Origin: an uncultured Thermoleophilia bacterium
Lineage (GTDB): Bacteria; Actinomycetota; Thermoleophilia; UBA2241
NCBI GenBank assembly: GCA_903927755.1
Contig: CAIYOD010000103.1
Coordinates: 1-35,898, forward strand
DNA: 35,898 bases
Direction of reading: 5' to 3'
Below, in pieces: positions 15,379 through 22,981 of this stretch (position 1 is its first letter; the number at the start of each line of letters is the position of its first letter). Below the pieces are notes generated by a model, which was not told the DNA's origin, ran no database searches, and saw only the letters and a program-made list of their open reading frames with translations. The position numbers were made by a program, and so were the translations under genes.

Positions 15379-16421
15379 ATGGCGCCGCAGGCGCTCCGCT
15401 CACCCTCTTCGCCAGCGACAACTACGCGGGGGCGCACCCCGCCGTCCTCGAGGCGATCGCCGCCGCCAACGAGGGCTGGGCCCAGGCCTACGGCGACGAC
15501 GAGTGGACCGCGCGGTTGCGGCTGCGGCTCCGCGAGTTGTTCGGCGACGTCGAGATCTTCCCGGTCTTCAACGGCACGGGCGGCAACGTCACCGCTCTCT
15601 CGGCCGTGTTGCGGCCCTACGAGGCGGTGATCTGCCCAGAGACGGCGCACATCAACGTCGACGAGTGCGGGGCGCCGGAGCGGATCGCCGGGGCCAAGCT
15701 CGTCGACGTCCCGACGCCGGACGGCAAGCTCACGCCGGAGCTGCTGCGCTCCCGGCTCACCGGCTTCGGCGACCAGCACCACGTACAGGCCAAAGTCGCC
15801 TCGATCTCCCAGTCGACCGAGCTGGGCACGGTGTACACGCCGGAGGAGGTCGCCGCCCTCGCCGGGATCGCGCATGAGGCCGGGCTCCTCTTGCAGATGG
15901 ACGGCGCCCGGCTGGTGAACGCAGCCGAGGCTCTGGGGCTCGAACTGCGCGAGCTCACCACCGAGTGCGGCGTCGACGTGCTGACCCTCGGCGGCACCAA
16001 GAGCGGCCTCCTCGGTGCGGAGGCCGTCGTCTTCTTCAGGCCGGAGCTCGCCGCCGACTACCTCTATGCGCGCAAGCAGGGGACGCAGCTCGCGTCCAAG
16101 ATGCGCTTCATCTCGGCTCAGCTGCTGTGCCTGCTCGACGGCGATCTCTGGCGCGAGACCGCCGGTCACGCCAACGCCATGGCCCGGCGGCTCGGCAAAG
16201 CCGTCGCCGCCACGCCGGGCGTTGCGCTGGCGTACCCGGTCCAGGCCAACGCCGTCTTCGCCTCGCTGCCGGCGGCGGTGATCAAGCGGCTGCACGAGCG
16301 GTATCACTTCTACATCTGGGACGAAGAGGCCGGCGTCGTGCGCTGGATGTGCGCCTGGCAGACCACGCCGGCCGACGTCGACGCGCTCGCCACCGCGATC
16401 CGCGAGGCGACGGCCCGATAG
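15375..16421 (+). CDS. ltaE: Low-specificity threonine aldolase-family PLP enzyme
   Basis: A 348-residue fold-type I PLP enzyme that should cleave L-threonine or allo-threonine (and related beta-hydroxy amino acids) to glycine and an aldehyde. Visible features are the opening FASDNYAGAHPAV, the cofactor-binding Asp176 (LQMDGARL) and Schiff-base Lys209 in LGGTKSGLLGAE. Length is normal for the family. The GTG start lies inside the stop of the DUF6421 gene with a 4-base overlap, which suggests coupled translation and a functional link. Confidence 0.92.
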   Translation: MNGAAGAPLTLFASDNYAGAHPAVLEAIAAANEGWAQAYGDDEWTARLRLRLRELFGDVEIFPVFNGTGGNVTALSAVLRPYEAVICPETAHINVDECGAPERIAGAKLVDVPTPDGKLTPELLRSRLTGFGDQHHVQAKVASISQSTELGTVYTPEEVAALAGIAHEAGLLLQMDGARLVNAAEALGLELRELTTECGVDVLTLGGTKSGLLGAEAVVFFRPELAADYLYARKQGTQLASKMRFISAQLLCLLDGDLWRETAGHANAMARRLGKAVAATPGVALAYPVQANAVFASLPAAVIKRLHERYHFYIWDEEAGVVRWMCAWQTTPADVDALATAIREATAR

Positions 16422-16440
16422 GGCCGCGGTAGCGGGCGCG

Positions 16441-17178
16441 ATGAGCGACGATTTCAGGACCCGGGCGGCGCTCGATCGGGTGGGGGCGACGCACGGCTTG
16501 GACGAGGTCCAGACCGACGCGCTCGCCGCCTACGTCAGTCTGTTGCTGAGCTGGCGCCGAGCCAACGTGACCGGGCTCACCGATCCGGTCGCAGTGGTGG
16601 ACACGCTCATCGGCGACTCCCTCGCTCTGCTGGCCGTGCCGCAGCTGCAGGAGCGCGAGCAGGGCGCGTGGCTCGACCTCGGCGCCGGCGCCGGCATCCC
16701 CGGCATCCCGCTGGCCGTCGCCTTGCCGGGCGTCCGCATCATCCTCCTCGACTCGGTCGCGAAGAAGTGCGCCTTTCTCGAGGAGGCCGTGCAGGCGAGC
16801 GGGCTCACCGGTCGAGCTCGGGTCGTGTGCGCCCGCAGCGAACGATACTCCGCCGCGGGGTCGGCCGGGCGCGAGGCGCACGCCGTGGTGCTCGCCCGGG
16901 CCGTCGCCGAGCTCGCCGTTCTGGTGGAGCTCGCCGCTCCCTTGCTCGCCGAGGACGGCGTGTTGCTGGCGAGCAAGACGCGGCAGGCGCTCGGAAAAGA
17001 GCGCGACGCGGCGGCGGTGACCGGTGAACGCTGTGGCCTGACGCAGGAGCCATCCTTCCCCCTGGCGGCGTCGCCGCTGGACGATGCCGTGTGCGCCGTC
17101 TTCCGCAAGTCGGAGCCGGCCGGCGACTGGCTCCCCCGGCGCGAAGGCATGGCCGCCAAGCGGCCGCTCGGCGCCTGA
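16441..17178 (+). CDS. rsmG: 16S rRNA (guanine527-N7)-methyltransferase RsmG
   Basis: A 245-residue SAM-dependent methyltransferase (GidB) that modifies G527 of 16S rRNA. The SAM loop is LDLGAGAGIPGIPLAV (from residue 78). The N-terminal helical part with the WRRANVTGLTDP segment and the later ARAVAEL segment are typical. Length is slightly above the usual 210-240. It lies 19 bases after threonine aldolase and directly before parA-parB, the conserved order found near many bacterial origins. The usual upstream partners (yidC, jag) are absent and replaced by ltaE and DUF6421. Confidence 0.95.
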   Translation: MSDDFRTRAALDRVGATHGLDEVQTDALAAYVSLLLSWRRANVTGLTDPVAVVDTLIGDSLALLAVPQLQEREQGAWLDLGAGAGIPGIPLAVALPGVRIILLDSVAKKCAFLEEAVQASGLTGRARVVCARSERYSAAGSAGREAHAVVLARAVAELAVLVELAAPLLAEDGVLLASKTRQALGKERDAAAVTGERCGLTQEPSFPLAASPLDDAVCAVFRKSEPAGDWLPRREGMAAKRPLGA

Positions 17179-17181
17179 CGC

Positions 17182-17200
17182 GGCGCGCCTGCGGCGCGCC
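17182..17200. repeat. Double GGCGCGCC palindrome between rsmG and parA
   Basis: Two copies of the self-complementary octamer GGCGCGCC are separated by TGC, so the pair can fold into an 8-bp hairpin. It follows the rsmG stop and lacks a T tract. It may mark an rsmG transcript end or be incidental in this GC-rich gap. A TAGTAT box at 17221-17226 could be the parA -10, but no good -35 is visible. Confidence 0.4.
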
Positions 17201-17248
17201 GGCTCCCGCGACATCTCTGCTAGTATCGGTGCCCGCGAAAGGAGCCCG

Positions 17249-18010
17249 GTGACCCGCGTCATCGCCGTGACCAACCAGAAGGGCGGGGTCGGTAAGACCA
17301 CCACCGCCGTCAACCTCGCTGCCTGTCTGGCCGAGGCTGAGTTCGACGTCCTCCTGCTTGACATGGACCCCCAGGCCAACGCCTCAGCTGGGCTCGGCGT
17401 CCGCGCCGAGGACCCGCGCCTGACGAGCTACGGCGTGCTGGGTGGCGCGGCCGGCATCGGCGACGCGACAGTGCCCACCACCGTCGACCACCTCTCCGTC
17501 GTGCCTGCCTGTCCGGACCTCGCCGGCGCCGTCGTGGAGCTCGCCAACGCAGACGGCAACGAGTTCGTGCTCGAGTACGCACTCGCCGGACACGTGGGCG
17601 CGTACGACTACGTCTTCGTCGACTGCCCGCCGTCACTCGGAGTCCTCACCATCAACGCGCTGGTCGCTGCTCGCGAGGTGCTCATCCCGGTGCAGGCGGA
17701 GTACTACGCGCTGGAGGGACTTGCGGCGCTGCTCGAGACGGTCGGCCTCGTGCAGGAGCATCTCAACCCCGGGCTCGCGATCCTCGGCGTTGTGGTGACG
17801 ATGTACGACGGGCGCACCCGCCTCGGGCGCGAGGTGGCCGCCGAGGTGCGGCAGCACCTCGGTGAGCACGTGTTCCAGACCATCGTCCCGCGCAACGTCA
17901 GGCTCAGCGAGGCCCCGAGTCACGGGCTCCCTATCTCGCGCTATGATGCGACCTGCGCCGGCAGCGACGCCTACTTCGATCTCGCCAAGGAGGTCGTCTC
18001 CCGTGACTGA
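17249..18010 (+). CDS. parA: Chromosome partitioning ATPase ParA (Soj)
   Basis: A 253-residue ParA ATPase. It begins with the deviant Walker A motif KGGVGKTT (signature Lys10, P-loop Lys16) and has Walker A' LLLDMDPQANAS and Walker B VFVDCPPSLG. It binds DNA as an ATP dimer and moves ParB-parS complexes apart. The GTG start follows AAAGGAG by 4 bases and avoids an upstream extension through the rsmG frame. Its end overlaps the parB start by 8 bases. Confidence 0.96.
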   Translation: MTRVIAVTNQKGGVGKTTTAVNLAACLAEAEFDVLLLDMDPQANASAGLGVRAEDPRLTSYGVLGGAAGIGDATVPTTVDHLSVVPACPDLAGAVVELANADGNEFVLEYALAGHVGAYDYVFVDCPPSLGVLTINALVAAREVLIPVQAEYYALEGLAALLETVGLVQEHLNPGLAILGVVVTMYDGRTRLGREVAAEVRQHLGEHVFQTIVPRNVRLSEAPSHGLPISRYDATCAGSDAYFDLAKEVVSRD

Positions 18011-18989
18011 CCCTCGCGATCCGGATCCGCAGACCCAGCAGTCGCAAGGACGGCCTTCAGGGGCCGGCAAGAAGGCGCTGGGCAAGGGGCTCGGGGCGCT
18101 CATCGGAGAGAGCCGCGCGGCGCTCGGCCGTTCCGGCGCCGCACCGTCGCTCGGCGAGGGCCGCTTGCGGGAGCTGCCGCTGGCGGACATCAGCGCCAAC
18201 CGGCGGCAGCCGCGCCGCTCGTTCTCCGACGACGAGCTCCAGGAGCTGGCCGCCTCGATCAAGGCGCTCGGCGTTGTGCAGCCCGTCGTCGTGCGGCCGC
18301 TGCAGGCTGAGGAGCCGGCCCCCGACGGCGCGACGGCTCCCACCGGCGTCCGCTTCGAGCTGATCGCCGGCGAGCGGCGCCTGCGCGCCGCGAAGCTCGC
18401 CGGCCTCCACTACATCCCGGCGCTCGTGCGCCCGGCCGACGAGATCTCGTCGCTGGAGATCGCGCTCGCCGAGAACGTGGCGCGAGAGGACCTCAACGCG
18501 ATCGAGGAGGCGCTCGCGTACGCGGCCCTCGTCGACGAGTTCGGTCTCACCCACGAGCGAATCGCCGAGCTCGTCGGGCGCAGTCGCGTCTCGGTCACCA
18601 ACCTGCTGCGGCTGCTCGACCTGCCCGACGAGGTGCAGGCGATGCTCGAGCGCGGCGACCTCACCGAGGGCCATGGACGCGCGCTGCTGGGGCTGCCGGA
18701 TCACGGCGAGCGCCGCCGTGTCGCGCGGCTGGTCGTGACGGAGGGTCTGACCGTGCGCCAGGTCGAGGCGCTGGTGCGGCAGCTGGGGGAGAAGGGGCCG
18801 GAAGAGGCCGCGACTGCGGCGCGGCCGGCCGCCGGCCGCGACTATGCGGAGCTGGCCGACGAGCTCTACGGGGTGTTCGAGGCTCCGGTGCTGATCCGCA
18901 CCGGCAAACGCGGCGGCTCCATCCAGATCGGCTTCAAGGACGCCGCCGAACTGCGGCGCCTCGTCGAGCTCCTGCGCTCGCTCGGCTGA
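18003..18989 (+). CDS. parB: Chromosome partitioning protein ParB (Spo0J)
   Basis: A 328-residue ParB. An N-terminal basic tail (KKALGKGLGALIGE, the ParA-stimulating region) leads into the CTP-binding domain with motifs NRRQPRRSF, ELIAGERRLRA and ENVAREDLN. A helix-turn-helix domain (ERIAELVGRSRVSVTNLLRL) for parS follows, then a C-terminal dimerisation domain. The protein should load at parS and spread as a CTP clamp. The GTG at 18003 lies inside parA, so the genes are translationally coupled. The parS at 37-52 is a likely target. Confidence 0.95.
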   Translation: MTDPRDPDPQTQQSQGRPSGAGKKALGKGLGALIGESRAALGRSGAAPSLGEGRLRELPLADISANRRQPRRSFSDDELQELAASIKALGVVQPVVVRPLQAEEPAPDGATAPTGVRFELIAGERRLRAAKLAGLHYIPALVRPADEISSLEIALAENVAREDLNAIEEALAYAALVDEFGLTHERIAELVGRSRVSVTNLLRLLDLPDEVQAMLERGDLTEGHGRALLGLPDHGERRRVARLVVTEGLTVRQVEALVRQLGEKGPEEAATAARPAAGRDYAELADELYGVFEAPVLIRTGKRGGSIQIGFKDAAELRRLVELLRSLG

Positions 18990-19004
18990 CGAGCGCTCCG
19001 CGCG

Positions 19005-19622
19005 TCAGCGCGTGCCGATGTCCGGCTCGAGCGTGACCGCGGGCGTCGGCGTTGAGAACGTCCCCGCCGTGGGCGGCGCGGTCGGCAGCGAGGTCGCCTC
19101 GGGTGTCAGCGTCACACCGGGCGCCGGCGTCGTCGGAACCGTCGTCACTCCCGGCGTGGGCGTCACGCCCGGAGTGGGCGTCGCGCCCGGCACTGGCGTC
19201 GCTCCGCTCGGCGCCGTCTCGCCGGCCGGTACGTAGACGACCGTACCGTCGGCGAGCTTGTAGAACGAGCCGATGAGCGTCCCCATCCCCTCCACCTCCG
19301 CGCCCGACTGCATGTCGAGCTTGGTGATCTGGTCGCCATCCTTGACGATCACCTGCATCTGGGGCGTGCCCGGGTTGGTGACGATGGTCATGTTCTCGCT
19401 GGTGAGCAGGCCGCTGACGCCGGCCGCGGAGAGCGCGGCGACGAGGAAGCCCACGGCGAGCACGAGCGCCACGTCGAAGAGGTTCACGATGCCATCGAGC
19501 GGATCGCCGTTGCGGTCGGCGGTGCCGATCCTCCGGCGCCGCATGTAGCGCAGCCCGTTCTCCGGGGCGCCCATGACCGTGCCGAGGTTCTGGAGTTTGG
19601 AGTGGTCGTCGTTCGACGGCAT
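19005..19622 (-). CDS. DUF2149 membrane protein (ExbD-like subunit)
   Basis: A 205-residue protein of the DUF2149 family. After a short cytoplasmic N-terminus there is one transmembrane helix (about 48-68) beginning NLFDVALVLAVGFLV. Asp50 lies where ExbD/MotB proteins carry their ion-path aspartate. An extracellular domain (about 75-135) follows, then a long Pro/Thr/Gly-rich tail (about 140-205) that may cross the cell wall. It starts 6 bases after the ExbB-like gene, so the two almost certainly form a channel complex. The tail is low-complexity coding sequence, not a DNA repeat element. Confidence 0.82.
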   Translation of the reverse strand: MPSNDDHSKLQNLGTVMGAPENGLRYMRRRRIGTADRNGDPLDGIVNLFDVALVLAVGFLVAALSAAGVSGLLTSENMTIVTNPGTPQMQVIVKDGDQITKLDMQSGAEVEGMGTLIGSFYKLADGTVVYVPAGETAPSGATPVPGATPTPGVTPTPGVTTVPTTPAPGVTLTPEATSLPTAPPTAGTFSTPTPAVTLEPDIGTR

Positions 19623-19628
19623 GACCGC

Positions 19629-20630
19629 TCAGCGACGACGCGAGGGGCCGCCGGCGCCTCTGGGCTTCGGATCGTCCGTGCCTTCGGGGTCGACGGGACC
19701 AAGGCCGGCGAAGGGATCGTCGTCCCGGCTCCAGTCCATGCTGGGGTCGTCGAAGGTGAGGCCGTCGCCCTCGTCGGTCCGCCCGACGGTGGACATCCCC
19801 GCGGGGGAGACCGGCGCGCGCTGCGGAGACCTCGGGCCGGCGCCCCCGGCCTGCGTGGCGGCCACCGGGAGCAGCGGCTCGTCCGGCGTCTCGGGCAGCG
19901 TGACGATGGTCGCGCGCTCGGCATCCTCGTCCGCGACCTCGTACTCGATGGGCTCCTCGCTGTCCCAGACGCCGGTCTTGGAGAGCCGCCGCCCGGAGCG
20001 GAGCCGGACATCCGAGCCCTCGAGCAGCTCGAGCAGGTACTCCATGTCGGAGATGTCCTGCGAGTACAGGCGGTCACGGACGATGCTGACGAGAAAGGCC
20101 ATGCCGCCGATCAGGAGGCCGATGACCGTGACGGAAAACGCGGTGATGAGGTTCTCCGAGAGCGCCTCCACGTCGCCGCTGGCGAGACCTACCAGGGCCG
20201 GCGCCAGCGGGATGAGGGTGCCCATGAGGCCCAGCATGGGGCCGATGCGCACCAGGATGCGCGTCCGCTCGAGCCGCTTGATGGTGTAGAACTCGTACTC
20301 CTGCAGCAGCTTGAGGGGCTTGGCCGCAAGCCGTTCCGTCTGGTAGTTGCGGATCAGGTCGTAGAGGAAGCGGACGACGACCAGCGAGTAGTTGTTCTCC
20401 TGCAGGTACCGGTACGCCGTGCGGGGCTTGCCGTCCCGGAACGCCTTCCGTGCGCGCAGGGCGCGGACCTCGAGCGCGTCGAGATCGCGGTAGCGGAACC
20501 GCAGCCACAGCTCGTACAGCAGCACTCCGAGCTCGATGAGCACCCACACGAGGCAGACGATCGCGGCGATGAGGACGGGCCACAGAAGGATCCGGGCGAT
20601 GTCATAGATGAGTTGCTGGAGGTCGTTCAC
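19629..20630 (-). CDS. MotA/TolQ/ExbB-family proton channel protein
   Basis: A 333-residue membrane protein. Transmembrane helix 1 spans about residues 12-40. A long cytoplasmic stretch follows, then two helices in the MotA/ExbB signature region (RIGPMLGLMGTLIPLAPAL to LITAFSVTVIGLLIGGMAFL). The charged C-terminal half (about 210-333) is cytoplasmic and much longer than in ExbB. With DUF2149 it should form an ion-driven stator-like channel. It lies 7 bases after the surface-protein gene. Confidence 0.88.
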   Translation of the reverse strand: MNDLQQLIYDIARILLWPVLIAAIVCLVWVLIELGVLLYELWLRFRYRDLDALEVRALRARKAFRDGKPRTAYRYLQENNYSLVVVRFLYDLIRNYQTERLAAKPLKLLQEYEFYTIKRLERTRILVRIGPMLGLMGTLIPLAPALVGLASGDVEALSENLITAFSVTVIGLLIGGMAFLVSIVRDRLYSQDISDMEYLLELLEGSDVRLRSGRRLSKTGVWDSEEPIEYEVADEDAERATIVTLPETPDEPLLPVAATQAGGAGPRSPQRAPVSPAGMSTVGRTDEGDGLTFDDPSMDWSRDDDPFAGLGPVDPEGTDDPKPRGAGGPSRRR

Positions 20631-20637
20631 CCGGGGT

Positions 20638-22461
20638 TCATTCCCGCGACGACGGCCGGGTCAGGTCCTTGGACCTGGCGAGAGTCTGCTTGAAGCGCTG
20701 CCACGGGCTGCCGCCGCCGGCCAGGACGGTGCCCTGACTGGCGGTGCCGAGAAGCTCCTCGCGACGATGAAGGAGCAGGTACGAAACGACGGCGCCGATG
20801 GGAAGCATGGCGAGCAGGGTACCACCCACGAAGCCGGCGGCACTACCCCCGCCACCGCTGCCGCCGGCGCCCGCCGGGCTGGCCGACGTGCTGGGCGACG
20901 GGACCGGCGAGCCGGTGACGAGGGGGCTTGCCGACGCGGTCGGGCTGTCGTAAGGGTATGGCGTCACTGTTTGATACGGCGTGGGCGTCACCGTGGTGTA
21001 CGGCTTAGGCGTCGGCGTGCGGGTCGGGTACACCGTCGGATAGACCGTCGGGTAGTACGTCGGGCGCGTCGTCGGTGTGTGGGTGGGGACGGGCGTGGGC
21101 ACGGCGACGACGAACTTGCGCTCGATCGCCTTGGTGTTGCCGGCGTTGTCGCGCAGCTCGATCTTGTAGGTGTGGTCGCCGTTGGGCACGTTCTTGAGCT
21201 GCAGGTGCAGCCCGTACCTGCCGATGTCGGCCGGCCGGGTCTTGTTCTGGCTGTCCACGTACAGACGCACGGCCGACGGCTTGATGCCGGTGCCCTTGGG
21301 ATAGAAGTCGGTGTACGTCGCCCGGATGAGGACGACGTGCGACTTGAACTTCGCTCCATTCTTGGGGGAGACGCTCTTGAACAGCGGTCGGAACTTGAAC
21401 GCCGTGTGTGCGTTGCCGGGGTTCTTCGGATAGGTGGTGAAAGGCTTTCGGTTCAGCGCGACAAGGACCCAACCGGTCACCGTGACGGGCCGCAGGTGGC
21501 TCCGGGCCGTGAGACGGTAGGAGCCGTTGGTCTCGAGAAGGCTCTCGAGGGCCGATATCGGCGTGTTGGTCCCGACGGTCCAGTCCGCGTCCTCCGGGTG
21601 CTCGCCCATGGCGAGGATGGCCTGGACGGCGGTGGCGGTCGCCTCCGCGTCGGTGTCGCCGCCCGGCGTTGCCGGGAACCCGCCGCTGGACTTCTGGGCG
21701 GTCCGCAGGAAGGACCGTGCGGCGGCGGGATCCCAATCCGTGCCGTCGGAGCTCACGGTGAGCGCCTGGTACGCCAGCGCCGTCGCGAACGGGTTCGAGG
21801 CGTCGCCGACGACACTGGTAGGAAAGCCGCCATACGCCGCAGGATCGCCGGGCAGGACGTTCTGTTGGGCGGCTAGCCATGTTGCCGCCGCCCGGAAGCT
21901 CGGATCACTGGGGCTGGTCCCGTAGTTGTGCAGGGCGAGAATCGCCCAACTGGTCGTCACCGCGGCGTCGAAGGTCGAGGTGGGCCTCGGAACGATCGCT
22001 CCCTTGGTGGGCGAGCCGTCAACCGTGTTCTGGTAGCTGAGGAGGAGCGTCACCAGGTTGACGTCTTTGCTGCCGGCGGCGGCGATAGAGTTCGCCTTGC
22101 CCATGGCGATGTAGGCCATCATCAGCTGAGCGTAGGTCTCAGGGGCGTTCAGGCTTGCGGCGCTCACTTGCGCGACGATGTCCGTGGTCTCCAGCGAATC
22201 AAAGGCGTTCTTGCCCTTCACCGTCCAGGCGCTGGAGCCCATCCGCTCGCCACTTGCGACGGCGCCGAGGACGGCCCAGGCGGTGCTGCCGGGGGATCCG
22301 AAGCCGCCGGTGTCCCCTTGGCGCGCGTGAAGGTAGTCGAGACCGCGGGTCACGTATCTGACGCGGTTCTCGGTCGACTTCCGGGCGGCGACGACGCTGG
22401 CGGCAAACGAGACCGCGACGAGCGCTGAGATCGCCAGCACAAGCCAGATTTTCCTGCTCAT
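20638..22461 (-). CDS. Cell-surface protein with terpene-cyclase/prenyltransferase-like helical repeats
   Basis: A 607-residue anchored surface protein. It has an N-terminal signal or anchor helix (about 5-27) and then a helical domain (about 35-340) with recurring GGFG/GGFP segments (GGFGSPGSTAWAVLG, GGFPTS, GGFPATPGGDTDAEATATAV), as in squalene-cyclase/prenyltransferase barrels. An Ig-like domain follows (about 345-445), then a Pro/Thr/Tyr-rich stalk (about 445-535), a transmembrane helix (541-564) and a 43-residue basic cytoplasmic tail. The catalytic DxDD of terpene cyclases is not seen, so ligand binding is more likely than catalysis. The ATG at 22461 has GGGAGG 8 bases upstream. ATG 22467 and TTG 22485 are alternatives. 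First gene of an operon with an ExbB-like channel and DUF2149. Confidence 0.82.
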   Translation of the reverse strand: MSRKIWLVLAISALVAVSFAASVVAARKSTENRVRYVTRGLDYLHARQGDTGGFGSPGSTAWAVLGAVASGERMGSSAWTVKGKNAFDSLETTDIVAQVSAASLNAPETYAQLMMAYIAMGKANSIAAAGSKDVNLVTLLLSYQNTVDGSPTKGAIVPRPTSTFDAAVTTSWAILALHNYGTSPSDPSFRAAATWLAAQQNVLPGDPAAYGGFPTSVVGDASNPFATALAYQALTVSSDGTDWDPAAARSFLRTAQKSSGGFPATPGGDTDAEATATAVQAILAMGEHPEDADWTVGTNTPISALESLLETNGSYRLTARSHLRPVTVTGWVLVALNRKPFTTYPKNPGNAHTAFKFRPLFKSVSPKNGAKFKSHVVLIRATYTDFYPKGTGIKPSAVRLYVDSQNKTRPADIGRYGLHLQLKNVPNGDHTYKIELRDNAGNTKAIERKFVVAVPTPVPTHTPTTRPTYYPTVYPTVYPTRTPTPKPYTTVTPTPYQTVTPYPYDSPTASASPLVTGSPVPSPSTSASPAGAGGSGGGGSAAGFVGGTLLAMLPIGAVVSYLLLHRREELLGTASQGTVLAGGGSPWQRFKQTLARSKDLTRPSSRE

Positions 22462-22656
22462 CAGCATGGCCTCCCATGCTACCAAGCGGTCTTCTCCCCC
22501 GCCAGCGTGCGCCGTGGGCGATCGAGGGCGGGCGGCTCCTGGATGAGAGACGCGCCCGCCGGGGCGCCCGTTCGTCGTTGTCCGCGGGCAAGGGCCGCCC
22601 GGTACATTCGTCCAGCGGCCCTCTTCGGCGGGCTATCGCCCGTCGATACTTGTGTC

Positions 22657-22914
22657 ATGGCCCCCATGCAGTCAGAAGGCGACCTCCAGGACAACGGCGA
22701 GCTCGAGTTCTTCGGGGTGAAGCTGAAAGTGAAGAATCCTCGCCTCGCGGCGCTGCTGAACAGCAGCGTCAACGAGGACGTGCAGGTGATCGGGCGGCGC
22801 GCGCGCGAGGCGTTCGCCGGCGACGACCCCGCCGCCGAACTCGAGGTCGCGCAGCGAGTCCTGCACGCGGACGATTCGGTCCGCATCCGTCTGGACGAGG
22901 CCGAGGACATCTGA
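22657..22914 (+). CDS. Small hypothetical protein (85 aa)
   Basis: An unrecognised 85-residue soluble, acidic protein. Its core is LEFFGVKLKVKNPRLAALLNSSVNED, then a charged helix (VIGRRAREAFAG) and an acidic end (IRLDEAEDI). Codon use matches its neighbours, and it fills the gap before the GT2 gene on the same strand. No ribosome site is seen at the ATG, and a GATACT box about 8 bases upstream could mean a leaderless transcript. ATG 22666 is an alternative. The upstream extension of this frame is Arg/Gly/Ala-rich and unlikely to be coding. Confidence 0.6.
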   Translation: MAPMQSEGDLQDNGELEFFGVKLKVKNPRLAALLNSSVNEDVQVIGRRAREAFAGDDPAAELEVAQRVLHADDSVRIRLDEAEDI

Positions 22915-22981
22915 GGGCGGGGGGCGGCGCTCGACGCCGCTCCGCCGCCGCCGCTCGCGACGTTGTATCCTTGTGAGCCGT

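Noticed and set aside
19012..19210. Possible tandem DNA repeat (recurring GGCGTC/CCCGG units)
   Set aside because: It encodes the Pro/Thr/Gly-rich tail of the DUF2149 protein. Repeat units are irregular and explained by protein composition.
20940..21100. Possible direct-repeat array with recurring GTCGG and TACG units
   Set aside because: It encodes the Pro/Thr/Tyr-rich stalk of the surface protein. There is no constant repeat and spacer pattern, so it is not CRISPR.
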